Shown piece by piece: positions 1 through 7,536 of a stretch of 64,000 bases of DNA; position 1 is the first letter of the stretch, and every line of letters starts with the position of its first letter. This DNA is from Streptomyces sp. Je 1-79. GTDB lineage: Bacteria > Actinomycetota > Actinomycetes > Streptomycetales > Streptomycetaceae. The stretch is taken from positions 242,864-306,863 of the forward strand of contig NZ_JAMGSL010000008.1 in assembly GCF_025195125.1 (NCBI RefSeq), in the 5' to 3' direction. The notes under the pieces are model-generated. The model was not told the DNA's origin, made no database searches, and saw nothing but the letters and a program-made list of their open reading frames with translations. The translations under genes were made by a program, and so were the position numbers.

Positions 1-23
1 CCCCGTACACGCCCGGGGTCGTA

Positions 24-806
24 CTAGAGGGTCGCCGCGGCGGACTTGATCGCGGTGGCGAAGGTGGAGACCTCGGTGTAGACGCCGGGGTAGTTCGGGC
101 GGGCGCAGCCCTGGCCCCAGCTCACGATGCCGACCTGGATCCAGGCGCCGGCGTTGTCGCGGCGGAACATCGGGCCGCCGGAGTCACCCTGGCAGGTGTC
201 GACGCCGCCCTGGGGGAAGCCGGCGCAGATCTCCTCGCCGGCGATCAGGGAGCTGCCGTAGGCCTTCTTGCAGTCGGTGTCGGAGACGAAGGGGACGGTC
301 GCCTTGAGGAGGTAGCGCTGCTGGCCCCCGCCTTCGCGGGCGGCGCCCCAGCCGGCGACGGTGAAGGTGCCGCTGTTGTACGCGGTGGTGTCGGCGATCT
401 TGAGGGTGGGGACCGAGGTGATCGGCGACGCGAGCTTGATCAGGGCCCAGTCCTTGCCGTTGCCGTTGTAGCCCGGGGCCTGGAGCACCTTGGTGGAGCG
501 GACCTTGACGGCGCTGCTGGACTGGAGGTCCACGACGCCGACGGTGGCGGTGATGCTGGTGTTGTTGCCGGAGCCGCTCACACAGTGGGCGGCGGTGAGG
601 ACGATCTGCGGGGTCAGCATGGAGCCGCCACAGCCCATGGAGAGGCGGACCATCCAGGGGAACTCGCCCTGGGCGGCGCGGGTTCCGCCGACGACGGGGG
701 CGGGCGCGGCGGAGGCGCTGGTGGTCGGCTGGAGGCTGACGGCGGCGAGGACGACGGCGCCGGCGGCGGCGAGTCTCTGCAGGGCGCGAACGATGTTCTT
801 CTTCAA
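24..806 (-). CDS. sprT: Secreted trypsin-like serine protease (S1 family)
   Basis: Extracellular endopeptidase expected to cut after Arg/Lys, very close to Streptomyces griseus trypsin as I remember it. Numbered from the upstream ATG at 821, the catalytic triad is His79 (TAAHC), Asp124 and Ser214 (GDSGGP). Asp208, six residues before the Ser, is the trypsin specificity residue. A signal peptide and short propeptide precede mature VVGGTRAAQGEF. I prefer the TTG start at 806 (260 aa). It follows AAAGG at a good distance and gives an N-terminus like the S. griseus precursor, while the ATG at 821 has no clear ribosome site. The gene stands alone, divergent from the next gene. Family assignment is very sure; start is moderately sure. 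Confidence 0.93.
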   Translation of the reverse strand: MKKNIVRALQRLAAAGAVVLAAVSLQPTTSASAAPAPVVGGTRAAQGEFPWMVRLSMGCGGSMLTPQIVLTAAHCVSGSGNNTSITATVGVVDLQSSSAVKVRSTKVLQAPGYNGNGKDWALIKLASPITSVPTLKIADTTAYNSGTFTVAGWGAAREGGGQQRYLLKATVPFVSDTDCKKAYGSSLIAGEEICAGFPQGGVDTCQGDSGGPMFRRDNAGAWIQVGIVSWGQGCARPNYPGVYTEVSTFATAIKSAAATL

Positions 807-963
807 GTGACTGCCTTTCATGGGGGGTTGAGCCTTGATGGCATGTGCCCGTCAAGGCTTGGTCCGGATTATGGACAGCGCCCGCAGGGGGCCACAAGGG
901 CGCGTTTTCGGCCAGTGCCGCGCTCCCACACGGCCTCGTACAGTGGAGGAAAGGGGGTACTGC

Positions 964-1848
964 GTGCCGAACGGAAACGAAGCCGGCGGAGTCCTTCACG
1001 GCTTTCCGCACCTCGCCACGGTCCGGGCCGCGATCACCGCGCTGTACCGGCGGATGTCGGCGGACGGGGTGCGGCAGTACGCCGCGAGCGTGCCCGCGGC
1101 GGACGTCGCCTTCACCGACGAGGAGGACCTCCACCTCGGCGCGCAGCGCGTGGCCAAGGCCCTCGTGCACCACCTGAGGCTGCCGGAGGCCCGGGTGATC
1201 GTGAGCTTCCGGGAGATGGAGCACGCGGCGAGCGTCGAACTGGCGGCCGGTCCCGAGTACTTCGTCGAACTGAACGACCGCTTCCGCGGCCACCGGAAGG
1301 ACGTGGGCGCGGCGCTCGCCCATGAGATCACCCACGTCCTGCTCCACCGCCTCGACCTCGGCTTTCCCGGCACCAGGGACAACGAGATCCTCACCGATGT
1401 GGTGACCGCCTATCTGGGGGCAGGCTGGCTGCTGCTCGACGCGTTCCGCGAGGACGGGATGTCCAGCCAGAAGCTGGGGTACCTGACGCCGGAGGAGTTC
1501 GGATACGTGCTGGCCAAGCGGGCCGCGGCGTTCGGGGAGGACCCCTCGCCGTGGTTCACCAGCCCGCGGGCGTACGACGCGTGGGTCCTGGGCCGGGGGG
1601 AGGCGGCGCGGGACGCCCGGCGGCCCCCGCTGACGGCGGCCGGCTGGGCCGCGCGGCACCGGTACGCGAAGGACCGCCGCTACGGGCGGGCCGCGGAGGG
1701 CGCTCCGTACGCGTTCGAGGGCAGCGGGGCCTCGGCCCGGGTCTCCTTCCCGTGCCCGGTGTGCCGCCAGCGGCTGCGGGTCCCGACGGGCCGGCGGGTG
1801 CGCGCCAGGTGCGGGGTGTGCGGGTCGGTCCTGGAGTGCGACGCATAG
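964..1848 (+). CDS. HExxH putative zinc metallopeptidase with C-terminal zinc ribbon
   Basis: Uncharacterised 294-aa protein. A HEITH motif (His120, Glu121, His124) is followed about 17 residues later by Glu141 in NEILTD, which could be the third zinc ligand of a gluzincin-type site. Near the end, CPVC (264-267) and CGVC (283-286) form a four-cysteine zinc ribbon. There is no signal peptide or membrane segment, so it should be cytoplasmic. The GTG at 964 is chosen because GGAAAGGGGG lies just upstream; the frame is open from 835, but those codons lack a ribosome site. It is followed 71 bp later by the ankyrin/HEAT gene on the same strand. Protease activity is inference from the motif only. 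Confidence 0.75.
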   Translation: MPNGNEAGGVLHGFPHLATVRAAITALYRRMSADGVRQYAASVPAADVAFTDEEDLHLGAQRVAKALVHHLRLPEARVIVSFREMEHAASVELAAGPEYFVELNDRFRGHRKDVGAALAHEITHVLLHRLDLGFPGTRDNEILTDVVTAYLGAGWLLLDAFREDGMSSQKLGYLTPEEFGYVLAKRAAAFGEDPSPWFTSPRAYDAWVLGRGEAARDARRPPLTAAGWAARHRYAKDRRYGRAAEGAPYAFEGSGASARVSFPCPVCRQRLRVPTGRRVRARCGVCGSVLECDA

Positions 1849-1919
1849 GCGCGGCTGGGAGGCTTGGGAGGGGTCTTACTCGTTTGCGCCGTCCGTGCCC
1901 CGCGGGTGAAGGTCGGTGG

Positions 1920-3389
1920 ATGAGCACGTTGTTCGAGGCGATTCACGAAGGGGACGACGCCGTGGTGCGCGTCCTGCGGGGCGGGGTCTCCCCCGAGACC
2001 GACGACGAGGGAGAGACCCCGCTGTACCGGGCGGCTGTCGCGAACGAGCCCGGGATCGTACGGCTCCTGCTGGCCGCGGGGGCGGATCCCGGGCGGGGCA
2101 GCGGCGAGGAGGCGGGAGACCTGCCGCTGTGCGGGGCGGCCTGCGGCGGGCACGCGGAGGCGGTGCGGGCACTGCTCGCGGGCGGGGCGCGGGCCGACCA
2201 GGCCGAGGCGTACGGCTTCACGGCCCTGGACTGGGCGGTGCGGCTCGGCCACGCGGAGACCGTACGGATCCTGCTGGAACACGGGGCCGCACCCAGCCGG
2301 CCCGGGCCCGACGGGCTTCCGCCGCTGGTGGCGGCGGCGCGACGCGGCTCGGCCGCGAGCGTGCGGGCGCTCCTGGAGTACGGCGCGGGGCCGGCCGAGG
2401 ACGCCCTGCGGGAGGCGCGGCGCTGGATCGGCGTCGACATCGCCGAGGAGCTGCGGCGCGGGCTGCTCGCCCCGGGCGGACCCGAGGGCTCCGAGGAGAC
2501 CGTGGTGCGCCGGGTGCGCGAGGACGGCGGGGTGACCGTCGTCGTCGACGTGCTCCGCGCGGACGGCGCGCCGAGCCGGGGCAACGAGCAGCAGACCGGG
2601 CACGCGGCGATCGCCACGCTCCTGGAGGGCGCGCTGGGTGTGCGGGTGCCGCCCGAGGAGCTCGCCGGCCGGGCCCTGCGTTGCGGGGACCCCGACCTGG
2701 ACGACTGGAAGGAGTCGGTCCGCGCCCTGGCCCACCGCGACGACGAGGAGACCTTCCGGACGGCGACTGCCTGGTGCGCGGGCGCGGACCCCTTGCGCCG
2801 GGCGCTGGGCGCCCGGGTCCTGGGCGCCCTCGGCCGTTTCACGGCGCAGGCCGTGCCGGTGCTGCGCCGGCTGGCGGCCCAGGCGGCGGCGGACGCCGCC
2901 CGGGAGCCCGCGCTCTCCGTCGTGATCGCGCTCGGGCGGTGCGGGGAGCCGCAGGCGCTGCCCGAACTGCTGGCGCTGGCCTCGCATCCCGATGCCGAGG
3001 TGCGGCGGGCGCTCGGGTCCGCGCTCACCGGGCCGGTGCCCGCCGGGCACTCCGAGGCCGTGGCGACGCTGATCGCGCTGAGCCGGGACCACGACCACGG
3101 CGTGCGGGACTGGGCGACGCTCGCGCTCGCGGAGGTGCCCGAGGACACCCCCGTCCTGCGGGAGGCGCTCGCCGCGCGGCTCGCGGACGACGACGAGGAC
3201 GCGGTGGCCGAGGCGGCCCGTGGACTGGCGATGCGTCAGGATCCCCGCGCGGTGGAGGTGTTGGCGGGGCTCCTCGCCGACGGGGATCCGGAGGGGACCG
3301 CCCGCGACACCGCGCTGGCCGCCGTGGAGTACATCGCGGACCCCCGGGTCAGGACCCGGCTGGAGTGGACGACCCCGCGATGTCGTTGA
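1920..3389 (+). CDS. Ankyrin-repeat and HEAT-repeat protein
   Basis: A 489-aa, probably cytoplasmic scaffold. Residues about 30-160 hold ankyrin repeats, with patterns such as TPLYRAA, VRLLLAAGADP, TALDWAVRLGHAETVRILLEHGAAP and VRALLEYGAGP. Residues about 290-480 hold HEAT-like helical repeats with alternating ALGRCGEPQALPELL, VRRALGSAL and VRDWATLALAEV elements. Such combinations bind proteins; no catalytic motif is seen. The start is the ATG at 1920; the frame is open much further upstream but overlaps the previous gene. It may be co-transcribed with the HExxH gene. Immediately downstream, on the other strand, lies a broken flavoprotein remnant. Specific role unknown. Confidence 0.85.
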   Translation: MSTLFEAIHEGDDAVVRVLRGGVSPETDDEGETPLYRAAVANEPGIVRLLLAAGADPGRGSGEEAGDLPLCGAACGGHAEAVRALLAGGARADQAEAYGFTALDWAVRLGHAETVRILLEHGAAPSRPGPDGLPPLVAAARRGSAASVRALLEYGAGPAEDALREARRWIGVDIAEELRRGLLAPGGPEGSEETVVRRVREDGGVTVVVDVLRADGAPSRGNEQQTGHAAIATLLEGALGVRVPPEELAGRALRCGDPDLDDWKESVRALAHRDDEETFRTATAWCAGADPLRRALGARVLGALGRFTAQAVPVLRRLAAQAAADAAREPALSVVIALGRCGEPQALPELLALASHPDAEVRRALGSALTGPVPAGHSEAVATLIALSRDHDHGVRDWATLALAEVPEDTPVLREALAARLADDDEDAVAEAARGLAMRQDPRAVEVLAGLLADGDPEGTARDTALAAVEYIADPRVRTRLEWTTPRCR

Positions 3390-3391
3390 CC

Positions 3392-3478
3392 GCCGTCCTC
3401 CCGCAGCACGCGCGCGTCGCCGTCGGTGACCAGGCCGCCCTTGGTGCCGATGTCGCCGGGGTGCACCGGCACGGGTGT
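3392..3478 (-). pseudogene. Remnant of a 3-ketosteroid dehydrogenase-like flavoprotein
   Basis: On the minus strand the codons from 3478 down to 3392 read VPVHPGDIGTKGG, then LVTDGDARVLREDG. This is the pattern found near the C-terminus of 3-ketosteroid delta-1-dehydrogenases and related FAD oxidoreductases (GD-GTKGGL-TD--ARVL--DG), which normally continues into GLYAAGN. Here the frame runs on into unrelated residues, with no upstream FAD domain and no start. It sits in the gap between the 3' ends of the ankyrin/HEAT gene and the SDR gene. I read it as about 29 codons of a decayed gene at the edge of the steroid-type cluster. Assignment rests on remembered family patterns. Confidence 0.5.
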
Positions 3479-3494
3479 GCCGCGACGAGGAGGC

Positions 3495-4376
3495 TCAGCC
3501 CGTGGACCCGTACGCCGGTCGTGGTGTCTCCGCCTCGGCCAGTAGCTTCCTCGTCGTCTCCCCCGCCTCCCGTGGCGTCCATCGCGAGCCCTTGTCGGCC
3601 GTCGGACCCGGGCGCCATCCCTCCATGACGGTGATCCGGCCGCCCTCCGCCTCGAAGACGCGGCCGGACACCCCCTCGGAGTGCGCCGAGCCCAGCCAGA
3701 CGACCAGCGGGGAGACGTCCTCCGGCGCGCCCTCCAGACCGGCGAAGGCCTGCTCCGTCATCCGGGTCCTGGCCGCCGGGGCGATCGCGTTGACCTGGAC
3801 CCCGTAGCGGCCCATCTCCGCCGCCGCGACCAGGGTCAGACCGACGATCCCGGCCTTGGCCGCCGCGTAGTTCCCCTGCCCGACGCTCCCCAGCAGGCCC
3901 GCCCCCGACGTGGTGTTGACCACGCGGGCCACCGGCTCACGCCCCGCCTTCGCCTCCGCGCGCCAGTACGCGGCCGCGTGCCGCAGCGGCAGGAAGTGGC
4001 CCTTCACATGGACGCGCATCACGGCGTCCCAGTCGTCCTCGCCGAGGTTCACCAGCATCCGGTCCCGCAGGAAGCCCGCGTTGTTGACCAGGGTGTCGAG
4101 ACTGCCGTAGGCGTCCAGGGCGGCCGCCACCAGCGAGGCCGCCCCCTCCTCCGTGGCGATGTCGCCGCCGTGCGCGACCGCCTCGCCGCCCGCCGAGCGG
4201 ATCTCCTCCACCACCTGCCCGGCGGGCGAGCCCGACCCGGCGGAGCCGTCGAGGCCCACCCCGAGGTCGTTGACCACGACCCTCGCCCCCTCGGCGGCGA
4301 AGGCGCGCGCGTGCGCCCGCCCGAGCCCCCGTCCCGCGCCCGTCACGATCACGACCCGACCCTCGCACAGACCCAT
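3495..4376 (-). CDS. Short-chain dehydrogenase (Rv3548c-like), steroid C/D-ring cluster
   Basis: NAD(P)-dependent oxidoreductase of the SDR superfamily, 293 aa. It has the Rossmann motif TGAGRGLGRAHA, the NNAG motif, and the catalytic Ser/Tyr/Lys set ending in NYAAAK. The long C-terminal tail (GWRPGP...) is typical of the subgroup near the N-domain of peroxisomal multifunctional enzyme 2. It lies 1 nt downstream of the next SDR gene, so the two form an operon. This pair, divergent from echA20, mirrors Rv3548c-Rv3549c / Rv3550 of M. tuberculosis. The ATG at 4376 is used. Its exact substrate, presumably a CoA-linked intermediate of ring C/D breakdown, is unknown. Confidence 0.88.
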   Translation of the reverse strand: MGLCEGRVVIVTGAGRGLGRAHARAFAAEGARVVVNDLGVGLDGSAGSGSPAGQVVEEIRSAGGEAVAHGGDIATEEGAASLVAAALDAYGSLDTLVNNAGFLRDRMLVNLGEDDWDAVMRVHVKGHFLPLRHAAAYWRAEAKAGREPVARVVNTTSGAGLLGSVGQGNYAAAKAGIVGLTLVAAAEMGRYGVQVNAIAPAARTRMTEQAFAGLEGAPEDVSPLVVWLGSAHSEGVSGRVFEAEGGRITVMEGWRPGPTADKGSRWTPREAGETTRKLLAEAETPRPAYGSTG

Positions 4377-4377
4377 C

Positions 4378-5142
4378 TCAGCTCTCCTTGTTGGCAGTTG
4401 CGGCATCCAGGAACGCGGGGCGCTCTCCGCCCCCGTGCACCAGCAGCGAGGCCCCCGAGACGTACCCGGCCCGGTCGGAGGCGAGGAAGACGGCCGCCTC
4501 CCCCACGTCCGAGGGTTCGGCGAGCCGGCCGAGCGGCACGGTCCGGCCGACGGCCGCGATCCCGTCCTCGTCCCCGTAGTGCAGATGGGAGAGTTCGGTC
4601 CGCACCATCCCGAGGACCAGGGTGTTCACCCGTACGTACGGAGCCCACTCCACGGCCATCGAGCGCGCGAGGTTCTCCAGTCCGGCCTTCGCCGCGCCGT
4701 AGGCGGCCGTGCCCGGCGAGGGCCGGGTCGCGCTGACGCTGCCGATCATGACGACGGTGCCGCGCGAGGCGCGCAGCAGCCCGTGGGCGGCGAGCGACAC
4801 CCTCAGCGGGACGGTCAGGTTCAGCTCGACGACCCGCGCGTGCCGTTCGGCGTCCCCCTCCCCCAGGAGCCGGTACGGCGTTCCGCCGGCGTTGTTGACC
4901 AGCGTGTCCAGCCGCCCGTACCGCTCGCCGACGTCGGCGAGGAAAGTGTCGACGGCGGCGGGATCCCGCAGGTCGAGGGAGACGAAGACGGCCTCGCGGC
5001 CCCCGTCCCGCACGGGTTCGTCGGGTGGTCTGCGCGCGCAGACGATCACCCGCGCCCCCGCCCCGAGGAAGGCGCGCGCGATGCCCGCCCCGACCCCTCG
5101 TGTGCCGCCGGTGACGACGGCGACCCTCCCGTCCAGCTCCAT
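4378..5142 (-). CDS. Short-chain dehydrogenase (Rv3549c-like)
   Basis: A 254-aa SDR oxidoreductase with TGGTRGVGAGIA (cofactor loop), NNAGG, and an active site with Ser followed by the YGAAK Tyr/Lys pair. The C-terminal YVSGASLLVHGG is typical of classical SDRs. It is the first gene of a leftward two-gene operon. Its start is 68 bp from the divergent echA20 start, with the KstR2-like palindrome between them. By position it is the counterpart of M. tuberculosis Rv3549c. Substrate is not determined; a role in steroid C/D-ring or side-product metabolism is inferred from context. Confidence 0.88.
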   Translation of the reverse strand: MELDGRVAVVTGGTRGVGAGIARAFLGAGARVIVCARRPPDEPVRDGGREAVFVSLDLRDPAAVDTFLADVGERYGRLDTLVNNAGGTPYRLLGEGDAERHARVVELNLTVPLRVSLAAHGLLRASRGTVVMIGSVSATRPSPGTAAYGAAKAGLENLARSMAVEWAPYVRVNTLVLGMVRTELSHLHYGDEDGIAAVGRTVPLGRLAEPSDVGEAAVFLASDRAGYVSGASLLVHGGGERPAFLDAATANKES

Positions 5143-5170
5143 CGGCTGCTACCTTTCCTCACCAAGCAGT

Positions 5171-5190
5171 CACCTAACAAATGTTTGGTG
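5171..5190. promoter_or_regulatory. KstR2-like operator, divergent promoter
   Basis: The sequence CACCTAACAAATGTTTGGTG is a near-perfect palindrome (8 of 10 pairs). Its core AACAAATGTTTGGT matches the published mycobacterial KstR2 motif AnCAAGnnCTTGnT at 8 of 10 fixed positions. It lies between the SDR operon and echA20-ipdABC, where M. tuberculosis has a KstR2 site. Nearly the same sequence, inverted, occurs at 15472-15491. Binding by the TetR protein at 12889-13503 is inference. Confidence 0.65.
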
Positions 5191-5210
5191 GAAAGGTAGC
5201 TGATCCGCTC

Positions 5211-5960
5211 ATGGGTGTCTCCACCGCAAGCCCCGGCAAGGGCATCGCCCTCGTCACCGTCGACTTCCCACCCGTCAACGCCCTTCCCGTACAGGGCTGG
5301 TACGACCTCGCCGACGCCGTCCGCGCGGCGGGCCGGGACCCCGGGACCCGCTGTGTCGTCCTGGCCGCCGCGGGCCGCGGCTTCAACGCCGGCGTCGACA
5401 TCAAGGAGATGCAGCGGGACCCGGGGCACGGCAGCCTCATCGGCGCCAACCACGGCTGCGCGGAGGCGTTCGCGGCGGTCTACGACTGCGAGGTGCCGGT
5501 CGTCGCGGCCGTCGGCGGCTTCTGCCTGGGCGGCGGCATCGGGCTCGTGGGCAACGCGGACGCGATCGTCGCCTCCGAGGACGCGACCTTCGGCCTGCCC
5601 GAGCTGGACCGCGGTGCGCTCGGCGCCGCCACCCATCTCGCCCGCCTCGTCCCGCAGCATCTGATGCGGGCGCTGTACTACACCTCGCGCACCGCCACCG
5701 CCGCCGAACTGCACGCCCACGGATCGGTCTGGAAGGTCGTGCCACGCGGGGAACTCCTCGACGCGGCGCTCGATCTCGCGGGCGAGATCGCCCGCAAGGA
5801 CGGCTCTCTGATCCGGCTCGCCAAGGCCGCCATCAACGGCATCGACCCCGTGGACGTGCGCCGCAGCTACCGCTTCGAGCAGGGCTTCACCTTCGAGGCC
5901 AACCTCAGCGGCGTCGCCGACCGCGTCCGCGACACCTTCGGCAAGGAGGGCACCTCGTGA
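5211..5960 (+). CDS. echA20: EchA20-type ring-D hydrolase (crotonase family)
   Basis: Crotonase-fold enzyme, 249 aa. In mycobacteria EchA20 hydrolyses ring D of the bicyclic HIEC-CoA intermediate of steroid breakdown. The recognisable features are GRGFNAGVDIKEMQR, GFCLGGGIGLVGN, ASEDATFGLPELDRGALG and the C-terminal YRFEQGFTFE, all strongly EchA20-like from memory. The ATG at 5211 aligns with the family start; an ATG at 5181 would add ten residues and sit against the operator. The stop overlaps the GTG of ipdA, and the four genes echA20-ipdA-ipdB-ipdC are translationally coupled. Likely repressed by the KstR2-like regulator through the palindrome just upstream. Confidence 0.9.
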   Translation: MGVSTASPGKGIALVTVDFPPVNALPVQGWYDLADAVRAAGRDPGTRCVVLAAAGRGFNAGVDIKEMQRDPGHGSLIGANHGCAEAFAAVYDCEVPVVAAVGGFCLGGGIGLVGNADAIVASEDATFGLPELDRGALGAATHLARLVPQHLMRALYYTSRTATAAELHAHGSVWKVVPRGELLDAALDLAGEIARKDGSLIRLAKAAINGIDPVDVRRSYRFEQGFTFEANLSGVADRVRDTFGKEGTS

Positions 5961-6802
5961 CCGACAAGACGATGACCCCCGACGAGGTGGTGGGCCGCCT
6001 CCGCTCCGGCATGACCCTCGGCATCGGCGGCTGGGGCTCGCGCCGCAAGCCCATGGCCCTGGTCAGAGCGCTGCTCCGGTCGGAGATCACCGATCTCACC
6101 GTGATCTCCTACGGCGGCCCCGACGTCGGCCTGCTGGCCGCCGCCGGCCGGATCCGCCGGCTCGTGGCCGCCTTCACCACCCTGGACTCCATCCCCCTCG
6201 AACCGCACTTCCGCGCCGCCCGCGAGCGCGGCGGACTCGCCATGACCGAGCTCGACGAGGCCATGTTCATGTGGGGCCTGCACGCCGCCGCCAACCGGCT
6301 GCCCTTCATGCCGGTCAGGGCCGGCCTCGGCTCGGACGTGATGACGGTCAACCCCGAGCTGCGGACGGTCACCTCGCCGTACGAGGACGGGGAGACCTTC
6401 GTCGCCGTGCCCGCCCTGCGCATGGACGCCGCCTTCGTCCACCTCAACCGCGCGGACCGGCTCGGCAACGGCCAGTACCTGGGCCCCGACCCGTACTTCG
6501 ACGACCTCTTCTGCGAGGCCGCCGACACCGCGTACGTCTCGTGCGAACGGATCGTCGAGCGGTTCGACGCCGACACCGCCCCGCAGTCCCTGCTCGTCAG
6601 CCGGCACAGCGTCACCGGCGTCGTCGAGACCCCGAACGGCGCCCACTTCACCTCCTGCGTCCCCGACCACGGCCGCGACGAGCCCTTCCAGAAGCTGTAC
6701 GCGACCACCCCCTGGCCCGAGTTCTCCGCACGCTTCCTCTCCGGCAAGAGCGAGGACGACTACCAGCAGGCCGTCCGCGCCTGGCACGAGGAGCAGCAGT
6801 GA
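5957..6802 (+). CDS. ipdA: COCHEA-CoA hydrolase alpha subunit IpdA
   Basis: A 281-aa protein of the class I CoA-transferase fold. In the steroid pathway IpdA with IpdB opens the last carbocycle (ring C) of COCHEA-CoA hydrolytically instead of transferring CoA. Recognisable segments are GIGGWGSRRKPMALVRALL, the GPDVGLL loop and GLGSDVMTVNPELRTVTSPY. The start is GTG at 5957, overlapping the echA20 stop, and the gene overlaps ipdB in the same way. A generic 3-oxoacid CoA-transferase would be the alternative. The immediate neighbours echA20, ipdB and ipdC make the IpdA assignment strong. Confidence 0.9.
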   Translation: MTDKTMTPDEVVGRLRSGMTLGIGGWGSRRKPMALVRALLRSEITDLTVISYGGPDVGLLAAAGRIRRLVAAFTTLDSIPLEPHFRAARERGGLAMTELDEAMFMWGLHAAANRLPFMPVRAGLGSDVMTVNPELRTVTSPYEDGETFVAVPALRMDAAFVHLNRADRLGNGQYLGPDPYFDDLFCEAADTAYVSCERIVERFDADTAPQSLLVSRHSVTGVVETPNGAHFTSCVPDHGRDEPFQKLYATTPWPEFSARFLSGKSEDDYQQAVRAWHEEQQ

Positions 6803-7536
6803 CCACGACCACGACCGTCACCCGCGCCGAGTACTGCGTCCTCGCCTGCGCCGAGGCCTGGCGGGACGGCGGCGAGGTCCTCGCCGCCGCCATGGCCCCG
6901 GTCTCCTCGTTCGGCGCCCGGCTCGCCAAGCGCTCCTTCGCCCCCGACCTGCTCCTGACCGACGGCGAGGCGATGCTCGTGGGCCTCGACGGGGAGCCCG
7001 AGGGCTGGCTGCCGTACCGCCGCCATCTGACGATGGTCACCGGCGGCAGGCGGCACGTCATGATGGGCGCGAGCCAGATCGACCGGTACGGCAACCAGAA
7101 CATCTCCTGCATCGGCGACTGGTCCCGGCCCGCCCGCCAGCTCCTCGGCGTACGCGGCGCTCCCGTCAACACCCTCAACAACCCGGTCAGTTACTGGATC
7201 CCCAAGCACTCGCCCCGGGTCTTCGTCGAGCGCGTCGACATGGTCAGCGGTGTCGGCTACGACCGGGCGGCCGCCGTCGGTGCCGAGCGTTTCCACCGGA
7301 TCCCCCGGGTCGTCTCCGACCTCGGCGTCTTCGACTTCGAGACACCCGACCGCTCGATGCGGCTCGCCTCCCTGCACCCGGGCGTCACCGTGGACCAGGT
7401 CCGGCAGGCCACCGGCTTCGGCCTCGTGATCGGCGGCGAAGTCCCGTACACCCGCGAGCCGAGCGCCGAGGAGCTGCGGCTGATCCGCGAGGTGATCGAC
7501 CCCGACGGGCTGCGGAACCGGGAGGTCCGGGGCTGA
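6799..7536 (+). CDS. ipdB: COCHEA-CoA hydrolase beta subunit IpdB
   Basis: A 245-aa partner of IpdA in the heteromeric ring-opening hydrolase of steroid C/D-ring degradation. It shows the class I CoA-transferase beta-subunit pattern: a MMGASQIDRYGNQNIS segment, the GAPVNTLNNPVSYW stretch and a C-terminal EELRLIREVIDPDGL. The GTG start at 6799 overlaps the ipdA stop by 4 nt, and the stop overlaps the ATG of ipdC by 1 nt (TGATG). Equal expression of both subunits through coupling is expected. Classical CoA-transferases use a Glu in this subunit; I did not try to identify the active-site residue. Confidence 0.9.
   Translation: MTTTTTVTRAEYCVLACAEAWRDGGEVLAAAMAPVSSFGARLAKRSFAPDLLLTDGEAMLVGLDGEPEGWLPYRRHLTMVTGGRRHVMMGASQIDRYGNQNISCIGDWSRPARQLLGVRGAPVNTLNNPVSYWIPKHSPRVFVERVDMVSGVGYDRAAAVGAERFHRIPRVVSDLGVFDFETPDRSMRLASLHPGVTVDQVRQATGFGLVIGGEVPYTREPSAEELRLIREVIDPDGLRNREVRG

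Noticed and set aside
184..1659. Long minus-strand frame across the trypsin and HExxH genes
   Set aside because: Composition is Arg/Pro/Gly-rich shadow with no recognisable domain, and both real genes have clear motifs in other frames.
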